A stretch of 64,000 nucleotides of DNA from an uncultured Bacteroidales bacterium. Its GTDB lineage: Bacteria; Bacteroidota; Bacteroidia; Bacteroidales; P3. Under the pieces are notes generated by a model. It searched no databases. It had not been told where the DNA came from and saw only the letters and a program-made list of their open reading frames with translations. A program made the translations under genes and the position numbers. Positions 26,793-35,250 of the stretch are shown one piece after another; positions within the stretch are counted from its first letter, which is position 1; each line of letters begins with the position of its first letter. The DNA lies in contig ONIP01000025.1 of assembly GCA_900317955.1 (NCBI GenBank), positions 1 to 64,000 of the forward strand. The letters are read 5' to 3'.

Positions 26793-29636
26793 ATGAAAAA
26801 ACTTCTAACCATCCTCATGCTCCTCACCCTCATCGGTGGCATGAATTTCGCCCAGGCTCAGAAGGCAGGCGAAAAGAAGAGCGACCTCACCGCCAAGGTG
26901 CCGGTCGACAAAAAAGTGAAAATCGGCAAACTGGCCAACGGCATGACCTACTACATCCGTGCCAACAAAAAGCCCGAAAACCGTGTCCAGTTCCGTCTCG
27001 TCACCAACGCCGGTTCCATCCTTGAAGACGACGACCAGCAAGGTCTTGCCCACTTCTGCGAGCACATGGCCTTCAACGGCACCCAGTACTACAAGGGCAA
27101 CGAGATGATCAGCACCCTCCAGAAAAACGGTATCGAATTCGGCCGTGGCATCAACGCCTGGACCTCCTTCGACGAAACCGTCTACTACGTCGAACTCCCT
27201 GCCGACAACAAAGAGCTTGTCGAAATGGGTTTCAAAATCCTCGACGGCTGGGCTTCCAAGCTCCTCTTTGAACAAGACGAAATCGAACATGAGCGTGGCG
27301 TCATCCTCGAAGAGTGGCGTGGCGGTCTCGGTGCCCAGGAACGCCTCCGCAAAGCCACTTGGCCCATCATGCTCAAAGGCTCCAAATATGCCGACCGTCT
27401 CCCCATCGGCCTTGAAGAAGTCATCCGCACCTTCAAACGTCCCGTCATCACCCGCTTCTACAACGATTGGTATCGTCCCGACCTCCAGGCCGTCATCATT
27501 GTTGGCGACATCGACGTCAACGCAATGGAAGCCAAAATCCACGAATACTTCGACAGCCGCAAAGCCGTTGAGAATCCCCGTCCCCGTCCCCAGTTCGACA
27601 TCCCCGGCAACAAAGAGCCCCTCATCGCCATCGCTACCGATAAAGAGGCCACCAATGCCAGCATGATGCTCTTCTGGAAACATGCCAAAGCCCCCCAAGG
27701 CACCATTGGCGACTACCGCGCCAGCCTGGTTCGCACCCTTGTCAACGGCATGCTTGACGACCGCTACAACGAGCTCTCCGAGAAAGCCACCGCTCCCTTC
27801 ATCTATGCCGGCGGCGGTTATGGCGGATTCTTAGGCCGTAGCTGCGACGCCTTCATCGGCAGCTGCGCTCCCAAGGAGAACCGCATCGAGGAAGCCACCG
27901 AGGCCGTCCTCGCCGAAATCTACCGCGCTGTCCAGAACGGTTTCACCCAGACCGAACTCGACCGCCAGAAAGAAGAAGTCCTCGAACGCTACCGCAAAAT
28001 GGCCAAAGAAGCCAACAAGACCAACAGCAACAACTTTGCTCAGGAATACACCAACAACTACCTCGAAGGTGAAGTAATCCCCGGCATCATGGCCGAAAAC
28101 CGCTATGCCAAGGAATTCATCCCCGAAATCACCCTCGAAGAATGCAACAACCTCATCAAATCTTGGGTCACCAAAGAGAACTTCGTCTATTACCTCACCG
28201 CTCCCAAACAGGACGGCTACAATGTTCCCACCGAGAAAGCCATCCTCGACATCTACAAGCGCGCCGCCAACACCAAATATGCCGCTTGGGTCGACAACTA
28301 TAAAGACGAGCCTCTCTTCGACAAACAGCTCACCGCTGTAACCCCCAAAGTCACTAAGACCAACAACGTTCTCGACTACAAAGAATACACCTGCCCCAAC
28401 GGTGTGAAATTCATTGTCAAGAAAACCGAACTCAAGGACGACGAAATCCAGATGAACTCCTTCGCATGGGGCGGCACCTCGCTCTATAGCGACGCTGAAT
28501 ACTACATGGCCAACACCGCTGCCGGTTTCATCGACGATGCCGGTATCGCCCAGTTCAGCAGCACCCAGCTCTCCAAGAAACTGAAAGGCTCCAACGTTTC
28601 CATCTCCCCCAACATCAACGACCTCACCCAAGGTTTTAGTGGCAGCTGCGTACCCAAGGACCTCGAGACCATGCTCCAGCTCCTCTATCTCTACTACGAT
28701 GCTCCCCGCAAAGATGTTGAATCCTTCAACAAGAACATCGACCAGCTCCGCAACCAGCTCAAATTCATCGGCGAGAATCCTCAGGTCGTCTTCATCAAGA
28801 AGTACATCGAAATCGCCCGTCCCGGCGACCCCCGCGCTATCGCCATTCCCACCGAAGAGCACATCAACAGCCTGAACCTCGACCGCATGTATGAAATCTT
28901 CCGCGAACGTTTCAGCAATGCCGCCCACCAGACCTTCTTCTTCGTTGGTAACATCGAGGATGCCGACATCAACCTCATCGCCAAATACCTCGGCAACCTG
29001 CCCACCACCAAGGCCAAACCCGAGGCTTGGAAGAAACTCAAAGAGTACACCTACAAAGGCACTCCCCGCGCCACTGCTTACAAAGGCACCGACAACCAGG
29101 GCATCATGCTCATGAGCGGCACCACCAAAGGCTACAAACACAGCCCCAAGAACGCCGAAATCATCGACCAGCTCAGCGCCTGCATGGAAATCACCGCCCT
29201 CGAAATCATCCGCGAGAAGATGGGTGGCACCTACAGCCCCAGCGTCAACGTAAGCTACAGCCGTATACCCGAGGCTGAAGTCGACTGGACCTTCTACATC
29301 AACTGCAACCCCGACAGCACCGCTCTCATCGAGAACGCCGCCATGGAAATCCTGAAGAAATACATCAACGAAGGCCCCGATGCCGAGACCCTCGCCAAAG
29401 TTCAGGAACAGCAAATCATCAACCGCCAGAACAGCAAGCAGAACAACGGCTTCTGGATGGGCCAGATCATGGGCAGCTACCGCTTCAACGAGAGCCGCGA
29501 CTATGTCGTCAACGACTACGACAACCTCGTGAAATCTGTCACCGCCAAGGATATTCAGGCTGCCGCCAAGAAATTCATCGACCTCAAGCACTACCTTGTC
29601 GTCTTCCTGAAACCCGAAGCAACTCCCGCCGAATAA
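26793..29636 (+). CDS. M16-family zinc metalloprotease (PqqL-like), two-domain
   Basis: 947 residues with a signal peptide ending in NFAQAQ. The N-terminal half carries the inverted zinc motif HFCEHMAFNGT near 88-92, with the distal Glu expected in EHERGVILEEWRGG. The second half, an M16_C repeat, has no HxxEH. It is probably periplasmic. Codon use is strongly C-ending, like highly expressed neighbours. A terminator follows. Confidence 0.93.
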   Translation: MKKLLTILMLLTLIGGMNFAQAQKAGEKKSDLTAKVPVDKKVKIGKLANGMTYYIRANKKPENRVQFRLVTNAGSILEDDDQQGLAHFCEHMAFNGTQYYKGNEMISTLQKNGIEFGRGINAWTSFDETVYYVELPADNKELVEMGFKILDGWASKLLFEQDEIEHERGVILEEWRGGLGAQERLRKATWPIMLKGSKYADRLPIGLEEVIRTFKRPVITRFYNDWYRPDLQAVIIVGDIDVNAMEAKIHEYFDSRKAVENPRPRPQFDIPGNKEPLIAIATDKEATNASMMLFWKHAKAPQGTIGDYRASLVRTLVNGMLDDRYNELSEKATAPFIYAGGGYGGFLGRSCDAFIGSCAPKENRIEEATEAVLAEIYRAVQNGFTQTELDRQKEEVLERYRKMAKEANKTNSNNFAQEYTNNYLEGEVIPGIMAENRYAKEFIPEITLEECNNLIKSWVTKENFVYYLTAPKQDGYNVPTEKAILDIYKRAANTKYAAWVDNYKDEPLFDKQLTAVTPKVTKTNNVLDYKEYTCPNGVKFIVKKTELKDDEIQMNSFAWGGTSLYSDAEYYMANTAAGFIDDAGIAQFSSTQLSKKLKGSNVSISPNINDLTQGFSGSCVPKDLETMLQLLYLYYDAPRKDVESFNKNIDQLRNQLKFIGENPQVVFIKKYIEIARPGDPRAIAIPTEEHINSLNLDRMYEIFRERFSNAAHQTFFFVGNIEDADINLIAKYLGNLPTTKAKPEAWKKLKEYTYKGTPRATAYKGTDNQGIMLMSGTTKGYKHSPKNAEIIDQLSACMEITALEIIREKMGGTYSPSVNVSYSRIPEAEVDWTFYINCNPDSTALIENAAMEILKKYINEGPDAETLAKVQEQQIINRQNSKQNNGFWMGQIMGSYRFNESRDYVVNDYDNLVKSVTAKDIQAAAKKFIDLKHYLVVFLKPEATPAE

Positions 29637-29668
29637 TCTATATTTTAGATATTTTTTTTCATGGCTCC

Positions 29669-29699
29669 GGGGCGTCGGCATTGCCGGCGTCCCTTTTTT
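29669..29699 (+). terminator. Terminator after the M16 gene
   Basis: GG-rich stem GGGGCGTCGGC with GCCGGCGTCCC around a three-base loop, followed by six T residues. Confidence 0.85.
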
Positions 29700-29778
29700 A
29701 TTTCAACCGCCCTGCTGAAATGCCAATTGCCCCCACCTGCCACGGACATAACTCCCCCTTCCATTTTCAGGAAAAGCC

Positions 29779-29872
29779 AATCATTACACTTTTTAGTCGG
29801 ACTTTTTGTACAATCAATACACTTTTTAGTCGCAGTTTTTGCACAATAAATACACTTTTCAGTCGCAGTTTG
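29779..29872. repeat. 33-bp tandem repeat, about 2.8 copies
   Basis: Units start at 29779, 29812 and 29845. Each contains ACACTTTTTAGTCG and a second T-run. On the minus strand the array stays open as 11-residue repeats of the type RLKSVLIVQKL. The period equals that of the array at 39149-39229. Confidence 0.85.
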
Positions 29873-30044
29873 AAAAATAATCGTATCTTCACATTACAAA
29901 TAACCAGAGTTCCCTCCCGCAACCACTCCCTTTCCTCCAATAGCCCCCCATTCATACCACAGTTATTCCAAGTTGGTACCACACCTTTTAAAGTATGATA
30001 CAAGTGTAGAACAAAAGCGACATAACAGCAACAGCATTGGAGGG

Positions 30045-30249
30045 GGACTATAATTCCCCATGGAAGTGAGACTATTCATAACGCCGTACAAGCAATGTAC
30101 GGTGTCGCGACCAGAAGGGAGCAACATCGTATATTGCGCGGTGTAGGGTATCATTCGAGACACGCGTGTAAGAGCCTGTTGCGGCGGATGGTTTGTTGCA
30201 GGAGGATAAAGCAAAGTACATAGGGGTGCCTACAATGGCACTCCTTTTT
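30045..30249 (+). ncRNA. ffs: Probable signal recognition particle RNA
   Basis: The segment GTCGCGACCAGAAGGGAGCA (30103-30122) matches the SRP domain IV core, including GAAGGGAGCA after a CC-N-GAA-GG tetraloop and the GTC/AGCA internal loop. The flanks pair outward: ACGGTGT with ACATCGT, CAATGT with ATATTG, CGCCG with CGGTG, and GAAGTGAGACT with GGTATCATTC. This gives one long rod, as expected for SRP RNA. A stem AGGGGTGCC/GGCACTCCT plus a T-run (30222-30249) ends the unit. Exact ends are not known; the core rod is about 30062-30155. Confidence 0.62.
30222..30249 (+). terminator. Terminator of the SRP-like RNA
   Basis: Nine-base stem AGGGGTGCC with GGCACTCCT, a six-base loop, then five T residues. 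Confidence 0.7.
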
Positions 30250-30285
30250 GTGAGCAATCATTACATACTTTCAGGGACTTCTATT

Positions 30286-30446
30286 AATCACCCTAAGGGG
30301 ATGTGGTATGAATAACGTTGCGGGAGTCGAGAGCAGAGTCGAACTTGTTCGAGCCATGCCGAGACAAAGCAACGTCTCGAAGAATCGCCGTACGCTGTGC
30401 GGTGATTATCAGTGATGAAAATGTGCATCCAGACAGGACGCGACAC
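30286..30446 (+). repeat. Dispersed repeat, copy 1
   Basis: Shares GTCGAGAGCAGAGTCGAA and TTCGAGCnATGnCGAGA with an inverted copy at 52430-52582. Both begin with AATCACCC and a short CCC..GGG palindrome, and both contain ATGAATAAC before TTGCG. Confidence 0.8.
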
Positions 30447-30634
30447 AAAAAGCAAATAAATAGAACACTTCTTTCAAAGAAATATTTATTGTTAATCCAA
30501 AAAAAACGTAATACCACACAAAATCACCATTTTATCAAAACAAAAACAAGATTTGACCGTCTTTCAAAACACTGGTTTCCTTAAAAATGAATGGAACTTT
30601 ATCCTAAAAGGCATCAAGTATCAAAAAAAATGTG

Positions 30635-30642
30635 TATATTTG
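30635..30642 (+). promoter_or_regulatory. -7 promoter box (TATATTTG) upstream of the accessory island
   Basis: TATATTTG followed by CAG fits the consensus. It lies about 300 bases upstream of the first convincing island gene, implying a long leader. Confidence 0.5.
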
Positions 30643-30799
30643 CAGCCGAAATCGACACGAGAAAAGTCGAGCAATGCGGAAAGCATTTGTACTGTCCGAA
30701 GTTGAAATTTCGCCAAAAAATCCAGAGGACAAGATACCGATGCCTTTTGCTTTTTCGAGTATGTATTGGCTTACCGCCTCTGCATATCGTTAAGCATAG

Positions 30800-30941
30800 G
30801 ATGAAGTTCTTCCCTGTTTTATTCTGGAATGGCGTTTGGCGATGCCTCAACTTCGTAAAACAGGCAACACGAGTTCTATGCTTTCTTTGTATTTTATTAA
30901 TTGCCCCACTGAGAACTCAAGGCGGAAAGGAAATAATATGA
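30800..30941 (+). CDS. Possible 46-residue leader peptide or small membrane protein
   Basis: From an ATG at 30800 the frame encodes about 46 residues with one hydrophobic stretch (VLCFLCILLIAPL). It ends with a TGA that overlaps the ATG of the zinc-ribbon gene (ATATGA at 30937-30942). The overlap is the only reason to list it; no family is recognised. Confidence 0.3.
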
Positions 30942-31153
30942 GTACAGAAAGATGTCCTAAATGTCACAGTGGCGACACTCGCCCTGCTTACGGTAATTAT
31001 GCTAGCAAGGCATTAGACGTTGGATTCAAATTTGGAGTCGCGCTATTATTACATGGTACTCCAATGGGAGGAGGTCCACATCATGCAGCGACAGAGGCTA
31101 TAGACAAAAAAATAAAGAAGCATCATTGCAATACGTGTGGATATGAATGGTAA
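30938..31153 (+). CDS. Small zinc-ribbon protein
   Basis: 71 residues. CPKC at 6-9 and CNTC at 64-67 form a split zinc ribbon around a Gly/His-rich middle (HGTPMGGGPHH). The start is supported by a GGAAA element about eight bases upstream. It is the first clear gene of the accessory island; its function is unknown. Confidence 0.65.
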   Translation: MSTERCPKCHSGDTRPAYGNYASKALDVGFKFGVALLLHGTPMGGGPHHAATEAIDKKIKKHHCNTCGYEW

Positions 31154-31380
31154 GTATAGTTATGAGAGTATTTCAAGTGTGGCCGCGCCGTGCCAGAAGT
31201 TCAAACGGTCAAATCATTACGCCTGAAATGATAGTCACAGTCACATTAAAGTACCATGCACCGACCCCTTTTGCTCATGGAATTGGCGATGTGGCAGAAG
31301 CCTATTGGCGTATTTATCGCTGCGATATAAAAAAACTATGTTGTAGTTCTGGAGATTTTTACTATAAAGGTTTAGCATAA
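31147..31380 (+). CDS. Small hypothetical protein (DUF6140-like)
   Basis: 77 residues from 31147, or 72 from the ATG at 31162. The stop overlaps the start of the M48 gene by one base (TAATG), which suggests coupling. The middle (FAHGIGDVAEAYWRIYRCDIKK) resembles short Bacteroidota proteins of the DUF6140 kind, recalled with low certainty. No cysteine zinc motif is present. Confidence 0.5.
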   Translation: MVSIVMRVFQVWPRRARSSNGQIITPEMIVTVTLKYHAPTPFAHGIGDVAEAYWRIYRCDIKKLCCSSGDFYYKGLA

Positions 31381-32276
31381 TGAACATAAATGACTTTATC
31401 CATCCAGACGATGCGTCTGCTTTAAATAATCTAAAAAGTATACCCGCTTTGCCGACAATCATTGACAAAGTGATGCAATATGGGTATGAAGAGATTATGT
31501 GGAGCAGCAATGTCGCATCCAATGTCCGTCTTACAGAGAAACAAATGCCCGAGGTGTACAATAGATTACCTCCGATATGTCATCAATTGGGTATTCCTGT
31601 ACCAGAGTTGTATTTGCAGATGAGTCCAATCCCGAATGCTTGGACATCAGGTACCAGTCGAGTGTTTATCGTTGTTACACTCGGTTTGATACGACGATTT
31701 ACAGACGAAGAATTGGATGCTGTTCTCGCTCATGAGTGCGGACACATCCTTTGTCGTCATGTTCTTTATTCAATGTTAGCCAATGCTATATACGATTTAG
31801 GTGACTCAATGATGGAGGGCATATTGGGTACAATCGGCAATTTGGCCATGAAACCAATAAAACAGGCTCTATTTGGTTGGAGCAGAGCATCTGAACTATC
31901 AGCAGACAGAGTGGCCTGTATGATTACTTCTGTGGAGACCATTACACGTGTACTCGCAAAACTAGATGGAATACCACCTGTTATATTAAAAGGTTTGGAT
32001 CTAGACGAATGGAGCAGTCAGGGTGAGGATTACGAACGGCTAAAAACAGGTAATGCATGGTCGAAGATTGTACGTTATATGTCTAATTCTGACATGAGTC
32101 ATCCCTACGGACCGGTGAGGGCTTACGAGGTAAAGCGTTGGGCTGGAGGTGATCATTATGAAAAACTCAAAGCAAATATGCAGCTACAGATAGGTGGTAG
32201 CACATGTCCCAACTGCGGCTTTGCAATCAGTAGTGAGTGGGTCTACTGTAAAGGTTGTGGAACAAAATTAAAATAA
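31380..32276 (+). CDS. M48-family zinc metallopeptidase with C-terminal zinc ribbon
   Basis: 298 residues. The zinc site HECGH is at 118-122 and the third ligand is expected in the ELSADR segment near 171-176. The C-terminal 30 residues hold CPNC and CKGC, a zinc ribbon. No clear pair of HtpX membrane helices is seen; a moderately hydrophobic stretch follows HECGH. The ribbon matches that of the next protein, suggesting a common partner or assembly. Confidence 0.85.
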   Translation: MNINDFIHPDDASALNNLKSIPALPTIIDKVMQYGYEEIMWSSNVASNVRLTEKQMPEVYNRLPPICHQLGIPVPELYLQMSPIPNAWTSGTSRVFIVVTLGLIRRFTDEELDAVLAHECGHILCRHVLYSMLANAIYDLGDSMMEGILGTIGNLAMKPIKQALFGWSRASELSADRVACMITSVETITRVLAKLDGIPPVILKGLDLDEWSSQGEDYERLKTGNAWSKIVRYMSNSDMSHPYGPVRAYEVKRWAGGDHYEKLKANMQLQIGGSTCPNCGFAISSEWVYCKGCGTKLK

Positions 32277-32287
32277 CAAATAATACT

Positions 32288-32797
32288 ATGGCAACATTCA
32301 ACACAACAAAGTTATTGAATGGGAATCCATCATTGATTCCCACTATCGCAAACCGTATCGTCCAAGAATTCCAATTGGAAGGTTTTACTGCAAAAAGCGA
32401 TAGTTATTCGGGTGGAGTGTATGATATTTCGCTCGCAAAAGGTGGCGTGTTTAAAGCCGTGATGGGAATGAAGTCCGCTCTGAAGGTCACGATATCACCC
32501 GAAGGAAGCCAGATTTGCTTCAAGGCTGGGGTCGGAATCTTTGGACAGCAAGCAATTCCATCGGCAATCACACTATTAGTATTTTGGCCACTGATAATTA
32601 CCCAGATATGGGGATTGGTCAAGCAGTCTAAACTGGACGATAAAGCACTCGCTATTGCTGAGCAGGTAATTGCAGAGAATCGTTTCTCCTCTTTCTGCCA
32701 ACCCCCAACTTCCAATGCAGTATCGTTCTGTCCTAATTGTGGTAGCAAGGTGAATGGGAAGGCTAATTTCTGCCCTAATTGTGGAGAACGTATTTAA
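32288..32797 (+). CDS. Membrane-associated protein with double-CxxC zinc ribbon
   Basis: 169 residues from the ATG at 32288, 11 bases after the M48 stop. The N-terminal 80 residues form a soluble domain (GGVFKAVMGMKSALKV). One hydrophobic segment, GQQAIPSAITLLVFWPLIITQIWGL, follows, and the C-terminus is a zinc ribbon (CPNCGSKVNGKANFCPNCG). It appears to belong to a small Bacteroidota family of unknown role. Confidence 0.75.
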   Translation: MATFNTTKLLNGNPSLIPTIANRIVQEFQLEGFTAKSDSYSGGVYDISLAKGGVFKAVMGMKSALKVTISPEGSQICFKAGVGIFGQQAIPSAITLLVFWPLIITQIWGLVKQSKLDDKALAIAEQVIAENRFSSFCQPPTSNAVSFCPNCGSKVNGKANFCPNCGERI

Positions 32798-32824
32798 TAA
32801 TGAGTAATTAAATTGCAAGATGTT

Positions 32825-33280
32825 ATGATTACATTATTAATAATTGTGATAGTTTTCGTGGTTATCGTGTCAGCAGTACGCCGTTCCCGTCAAGAACATG
32901 TAGTAAAGGAATCATTGTATGCCACTCAACAACGTAGTGAGAACAGTCGCACATCCAATATCGCATTCTTTATCATCTCTGTAATTATATTGTTTGTAGG
33001 TATCTCTATGTGTGAATCTGATTCCATAATAACTTCTCTCTTGGGAATTACTGTTCTTCTTACTGGCATTATTCTTTCCATCATTTCATTGGTGTCAATG
33101 TTGAAGAGTATTGGTAGAGCCTCATCATATAAAAACATGAATGAAGATGAATTCAAACAGCATCAAGAAGAAACTCGATTGCAGATTAAGCAAGAAGATG
33201 AAGCCACAGAACAAGCTATGAAAAATTATAGAAGAATGAGAACAATAAACAATATAACAAGGTATTTATTTGGAGGTTAG
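32825..33280 (+). CDS. Small hypothetical membrane protein
   Basis: 151 residues from the ATG at 32825. One N-terminal helix (ITLLIIVIVFVVIVSAV) and two central helices are followed by a charged C-terminal coil rich in Glu, Gln and Lys. No family is recognised. It lies inside the island, 27 bases after the zinc-ribbon gene. Confidence 0.65.
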   Translation: MITLLIIVIVFVVIVSAVRRSRQEHVVKESLYATQQRSENSRTSNIAFFIISVIILFVGISMCESDSIITSLLGITVLLTGIILSIISLVSMLKSIGRASSYKNMNEDEFKQHQEETRLQIKQEDEATEQAMKNYRRMRTINNITRYLFGG

Positions 33281-33284
33281 GACA

Positions 33285-33830
33285 ATGCTACAAGGTTTTA
33301 TTGCAAGAAAATGGGGCGATAAGATGTTCGAAAAGGAAATCGCCAAAATCGTCAAAAGAAGAGCCTTTTGGGGTGCAGTTATTATGGCTTTACCATTGTT
33401 TGGTATTGAATGGATTGTATTCATCATCATTCTATGGAATATGTATTCTGCACTAAGTGAAAAGGTCGGAACAAAACTTAAATTCAGTACAATTGCTGTT
33501 GGTTTTATTGTCAATATTGTTGTTTCGATTGCCATTGATGCGTTATTTACACTATTGCCAGTACTTGGTTGGTTGGGTACAGGTTTCCTAGTGTATCTTC
33601 AATTCTACCTATCAGGCAAGATGTATATTGAAACATTGAGAAAGGCATATCCAAATCATCCAACACTAACAACACAACAGCAAATTAGGTATCCAAATAA
33701 TAATGCACAATTAGAAAATAAGAATCATATTGCAACAAATAATTACAAAGACAAAGTTGCAAAATTGACAGAGCTCCATAATGCTGGTATTATTACTCAT
33801 GACGAATTGGTGAGTCAATTGTCTAAATAG
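33285..33830 (+). CDS. Membrane protein with C-terminal SHOCT domain
   Basis: 181 residues from the ATG at 33285, which has a strong GGAGG-type site. There are two to three central membrane helices. The last 28 residues (KVAKLTELHNAGIITHDELVSQL) fit the SHOCT pattern of a Leu-rich helix, GIIT and an acidic helix. SHOCT is a short helical hairpin thought to mediate assembly. Confidence 0.72.
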   Translation: MLQGFIARKWGDKMFEKEIAKIVKRRAFWGAVIMALPLFGIEWIVFIIILWNMYSALSEKVGTKLKFSTIAVGFIVNIVVSIAIDALFTLLPVLGWLGTGFLVYLQFYLSGKMYIETLRKAYPNHPTLTTQQQIRYPNNNAQLENKNHIATNNYKDKVAKLTELHNAGIITHDELVSQLSK

Positions 33831-33959
33831 CATCAAGAACACCGAAGATATTGACATAATATGCATTGTGTGCCAGTTGTAGTGATGAATCTGTCCTGAC
33901 CATGATGGTCACGCAAAATAAAATTATCGCCCAGTAACAATTAGTTTATAATTATTAAA

Positions 33960-34448
33960 ATGATAATGAAAATGGAAAACAACGTCAATCAAAAAAATAT
34001 TGGAAAGAGTATCAATATTTACAAAAAGAAGGAAGAAATCTCAAAGGCAATGCCAAGAATAGGAATCTTGATAATTGGGATTCTCGTAGGGATAATCATT
34101 TGTTATGGTATTTATGATTTGGGGCTTGCAATAGAAACTTGGCTTGGAATAGAAAAAGAAAATGATTATTATTCTGGATATAACCACTTCTTAACTGCTG
34201 CCATCATTATTGGTATAATTGTTCTTATCTTCATTTCATTAAGTTGTGCCAAATTACTTGGAATAATCGCCAAAAACCAAGTAGAGTTGATGGAACAATT
34301 CGGATGCTCAAATAGTAATCCACAACCAGTAGAAACTGCCCATATTGAAACAAAAGAAGATGTTAATATTGCAAAGTTGAAGGAACTCCGTGATGCTGGT
34401 ATTATTTCGCAAGTTGAATATGAAGCACAAATATCTAAATTGCAATAA
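33960..34448 (+). CDS. Membrane protein with C-terminal SHOCT domain
   Basis: 162 residues; a slightly later Met (33966 or 33969) is possible. There are two membrane helices (ILIIGILVGIIICYGIYDLG and AAIIIGIIVLIFISLSC). The C-terminal SHOCT reads IAKLKELRDAGIISQVEYEAQI. The 129-base gap before it shows no promoter box that I trust. Confidence 0.7.
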   Translation: MIMKMENNVNQKNIGKSINIYKKKEEISKAMPRIGILIIGILVGIIICYGIYDLGLAIETWLGIEKENDYYSGYNHFLTAAIIIGIIVLIFISLSCAKLLGIIAKNQVELMEQFGCSNSNPQPVETAHIETKEDVNIAKLKELRDAGIISQVEYEAQISKLQ

Positions 34449-34449
34449 T

Positions 34450-35178
34450 ATGACAGAAGAAGAAATAAACAAACTGTATGAACTGAAAAAGAGACTTGAT
34501 GCAGAGATTATTTCAAAGGAGGAGTTTGAAATAGAGAAAACCAAGATTATTGGGAATCAACACAAAACCTCCAACGATGATTCCTTAACCACCACAGATA
34601 AGAATAGTAATATCTGGAAGAAGGTTTCTATTGTTGCTGTCGCAATCGTCACCATTACGTTAGTTGTATTTCTTATTATTCATAGCAATGACTCCAACAA
34701 AGAATTTGGCTGCGCAGGAGAGGATGACAATATGGAAATGTCAGATCCTGAGAATTCTCAAGAACAATATACAAGTAAAACGGACATTCAGAATAACATG
34801 GATGCAGAAAATCTACAGTTGGCAGTTACTGCCTTTGAATTTCTCGATGAAGAGTTTGAGAAGAAGGAAAGGGATAATAATGTGGTTGTTGAATATCCGT
34901 GTACAATAGAAGGAATTGTTGATTTTAGAAACAATATCTCGTTTACATATCTTATTCGTAACATCGTATCTGACATTGATGATTATCAATATATGTTACA
35001 ATGTCCTGTATTAAAAACTACTCAGTACATGCCAATTTGTGGAACAATCTATGATATTGATGGGTACGGATACAAAATTTCTTTCTCATTCTTCAACGAG
35101 TCAGATTATAATATCAGAGTTGAAGTAAGAGGTCTCGAATATGAATGGATTTCACCTAATTTTAATTCCTTTCTATAG
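34450..35178 (+). CDS. N-terminal SHOCT, single-pass protein with exported domain
   Basis: 242 residues from the ATG at 34450, one base after the previous stop. The N-terminal SHOCT-like hairpin is MTEEEINKLYELKKRLDAE...SKEEFE. One membrane helix (about 58-78) is followed by an exported domain ending FRNNISFTYLIRN...GLEYEWISPNF. The exported domain is paralogous to the C-terminal domain of the next gene. Confidence 0.7.
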   Translation: MTEEEINKLYELKKRLDAEIISKEEFEIEKTKIIGNQHKTSNDDSLTTTDKNSNIWKKVSIVAVAIVTITLVVFLIIHSNDSNKEFGCAGEDDNMEMSDPENSQEQYTSKTDIQNNMDAENLQLAVTAFEFLDEEFEKKERDNNVVVEYPCTIEGIVDFRNNISFTYLIRNIVSDIDDYQYMLQCPVLKTTQYMPICGTIYDIDGYGYKISFSFFNESDYNIRVEVRGLEYEWISPNFNSFL

Positions 35179-35250
35179 GAATCAAGGAAGGAAATAAGGA
35201 TTGTTAGCCCCGTATTCTTATTTTTTACAAAACAAATAATTTTCAAAAAT

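Larger units (their letters stand above)
29700..30937. other. 1.2-kb gene-free stretch: tandem repeat, SRP-like RNA, dispersed repeat, promoter
   Basis: No convincing protein gene is present. From left to right it holds a 33-bp tandem repeat (29779-29872), an SRP-like RNA with a terminator (about 30045-30249), a dispersed repeat (30286-30446), a -7 box (30635-30642) and a possible 46-codon leader frame (30800-30941). Confidence 0.7.

Noticed and set aside
27831..29681. 616-codon minus-strand frame opposite the M16 gene
   Set aside because: Its composition (Val/Gly/Asp/Phe-rich, no motifs) is that of a frame opposite a C-ending-codon gene, while the plus strand is a well-formed M16 protease.
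29779..29872. CRISPR array
   Set aside because: Units are contiguous 33-base tandem repeats without spacers, and no cas genes are present.
30591..30941. 116-codon plus-strand frame before the island
   Set aside because: Its first part crosses the -7 promoter box at 30635 and shows no coding character; only the last 46 codons are listed, with low confidence.
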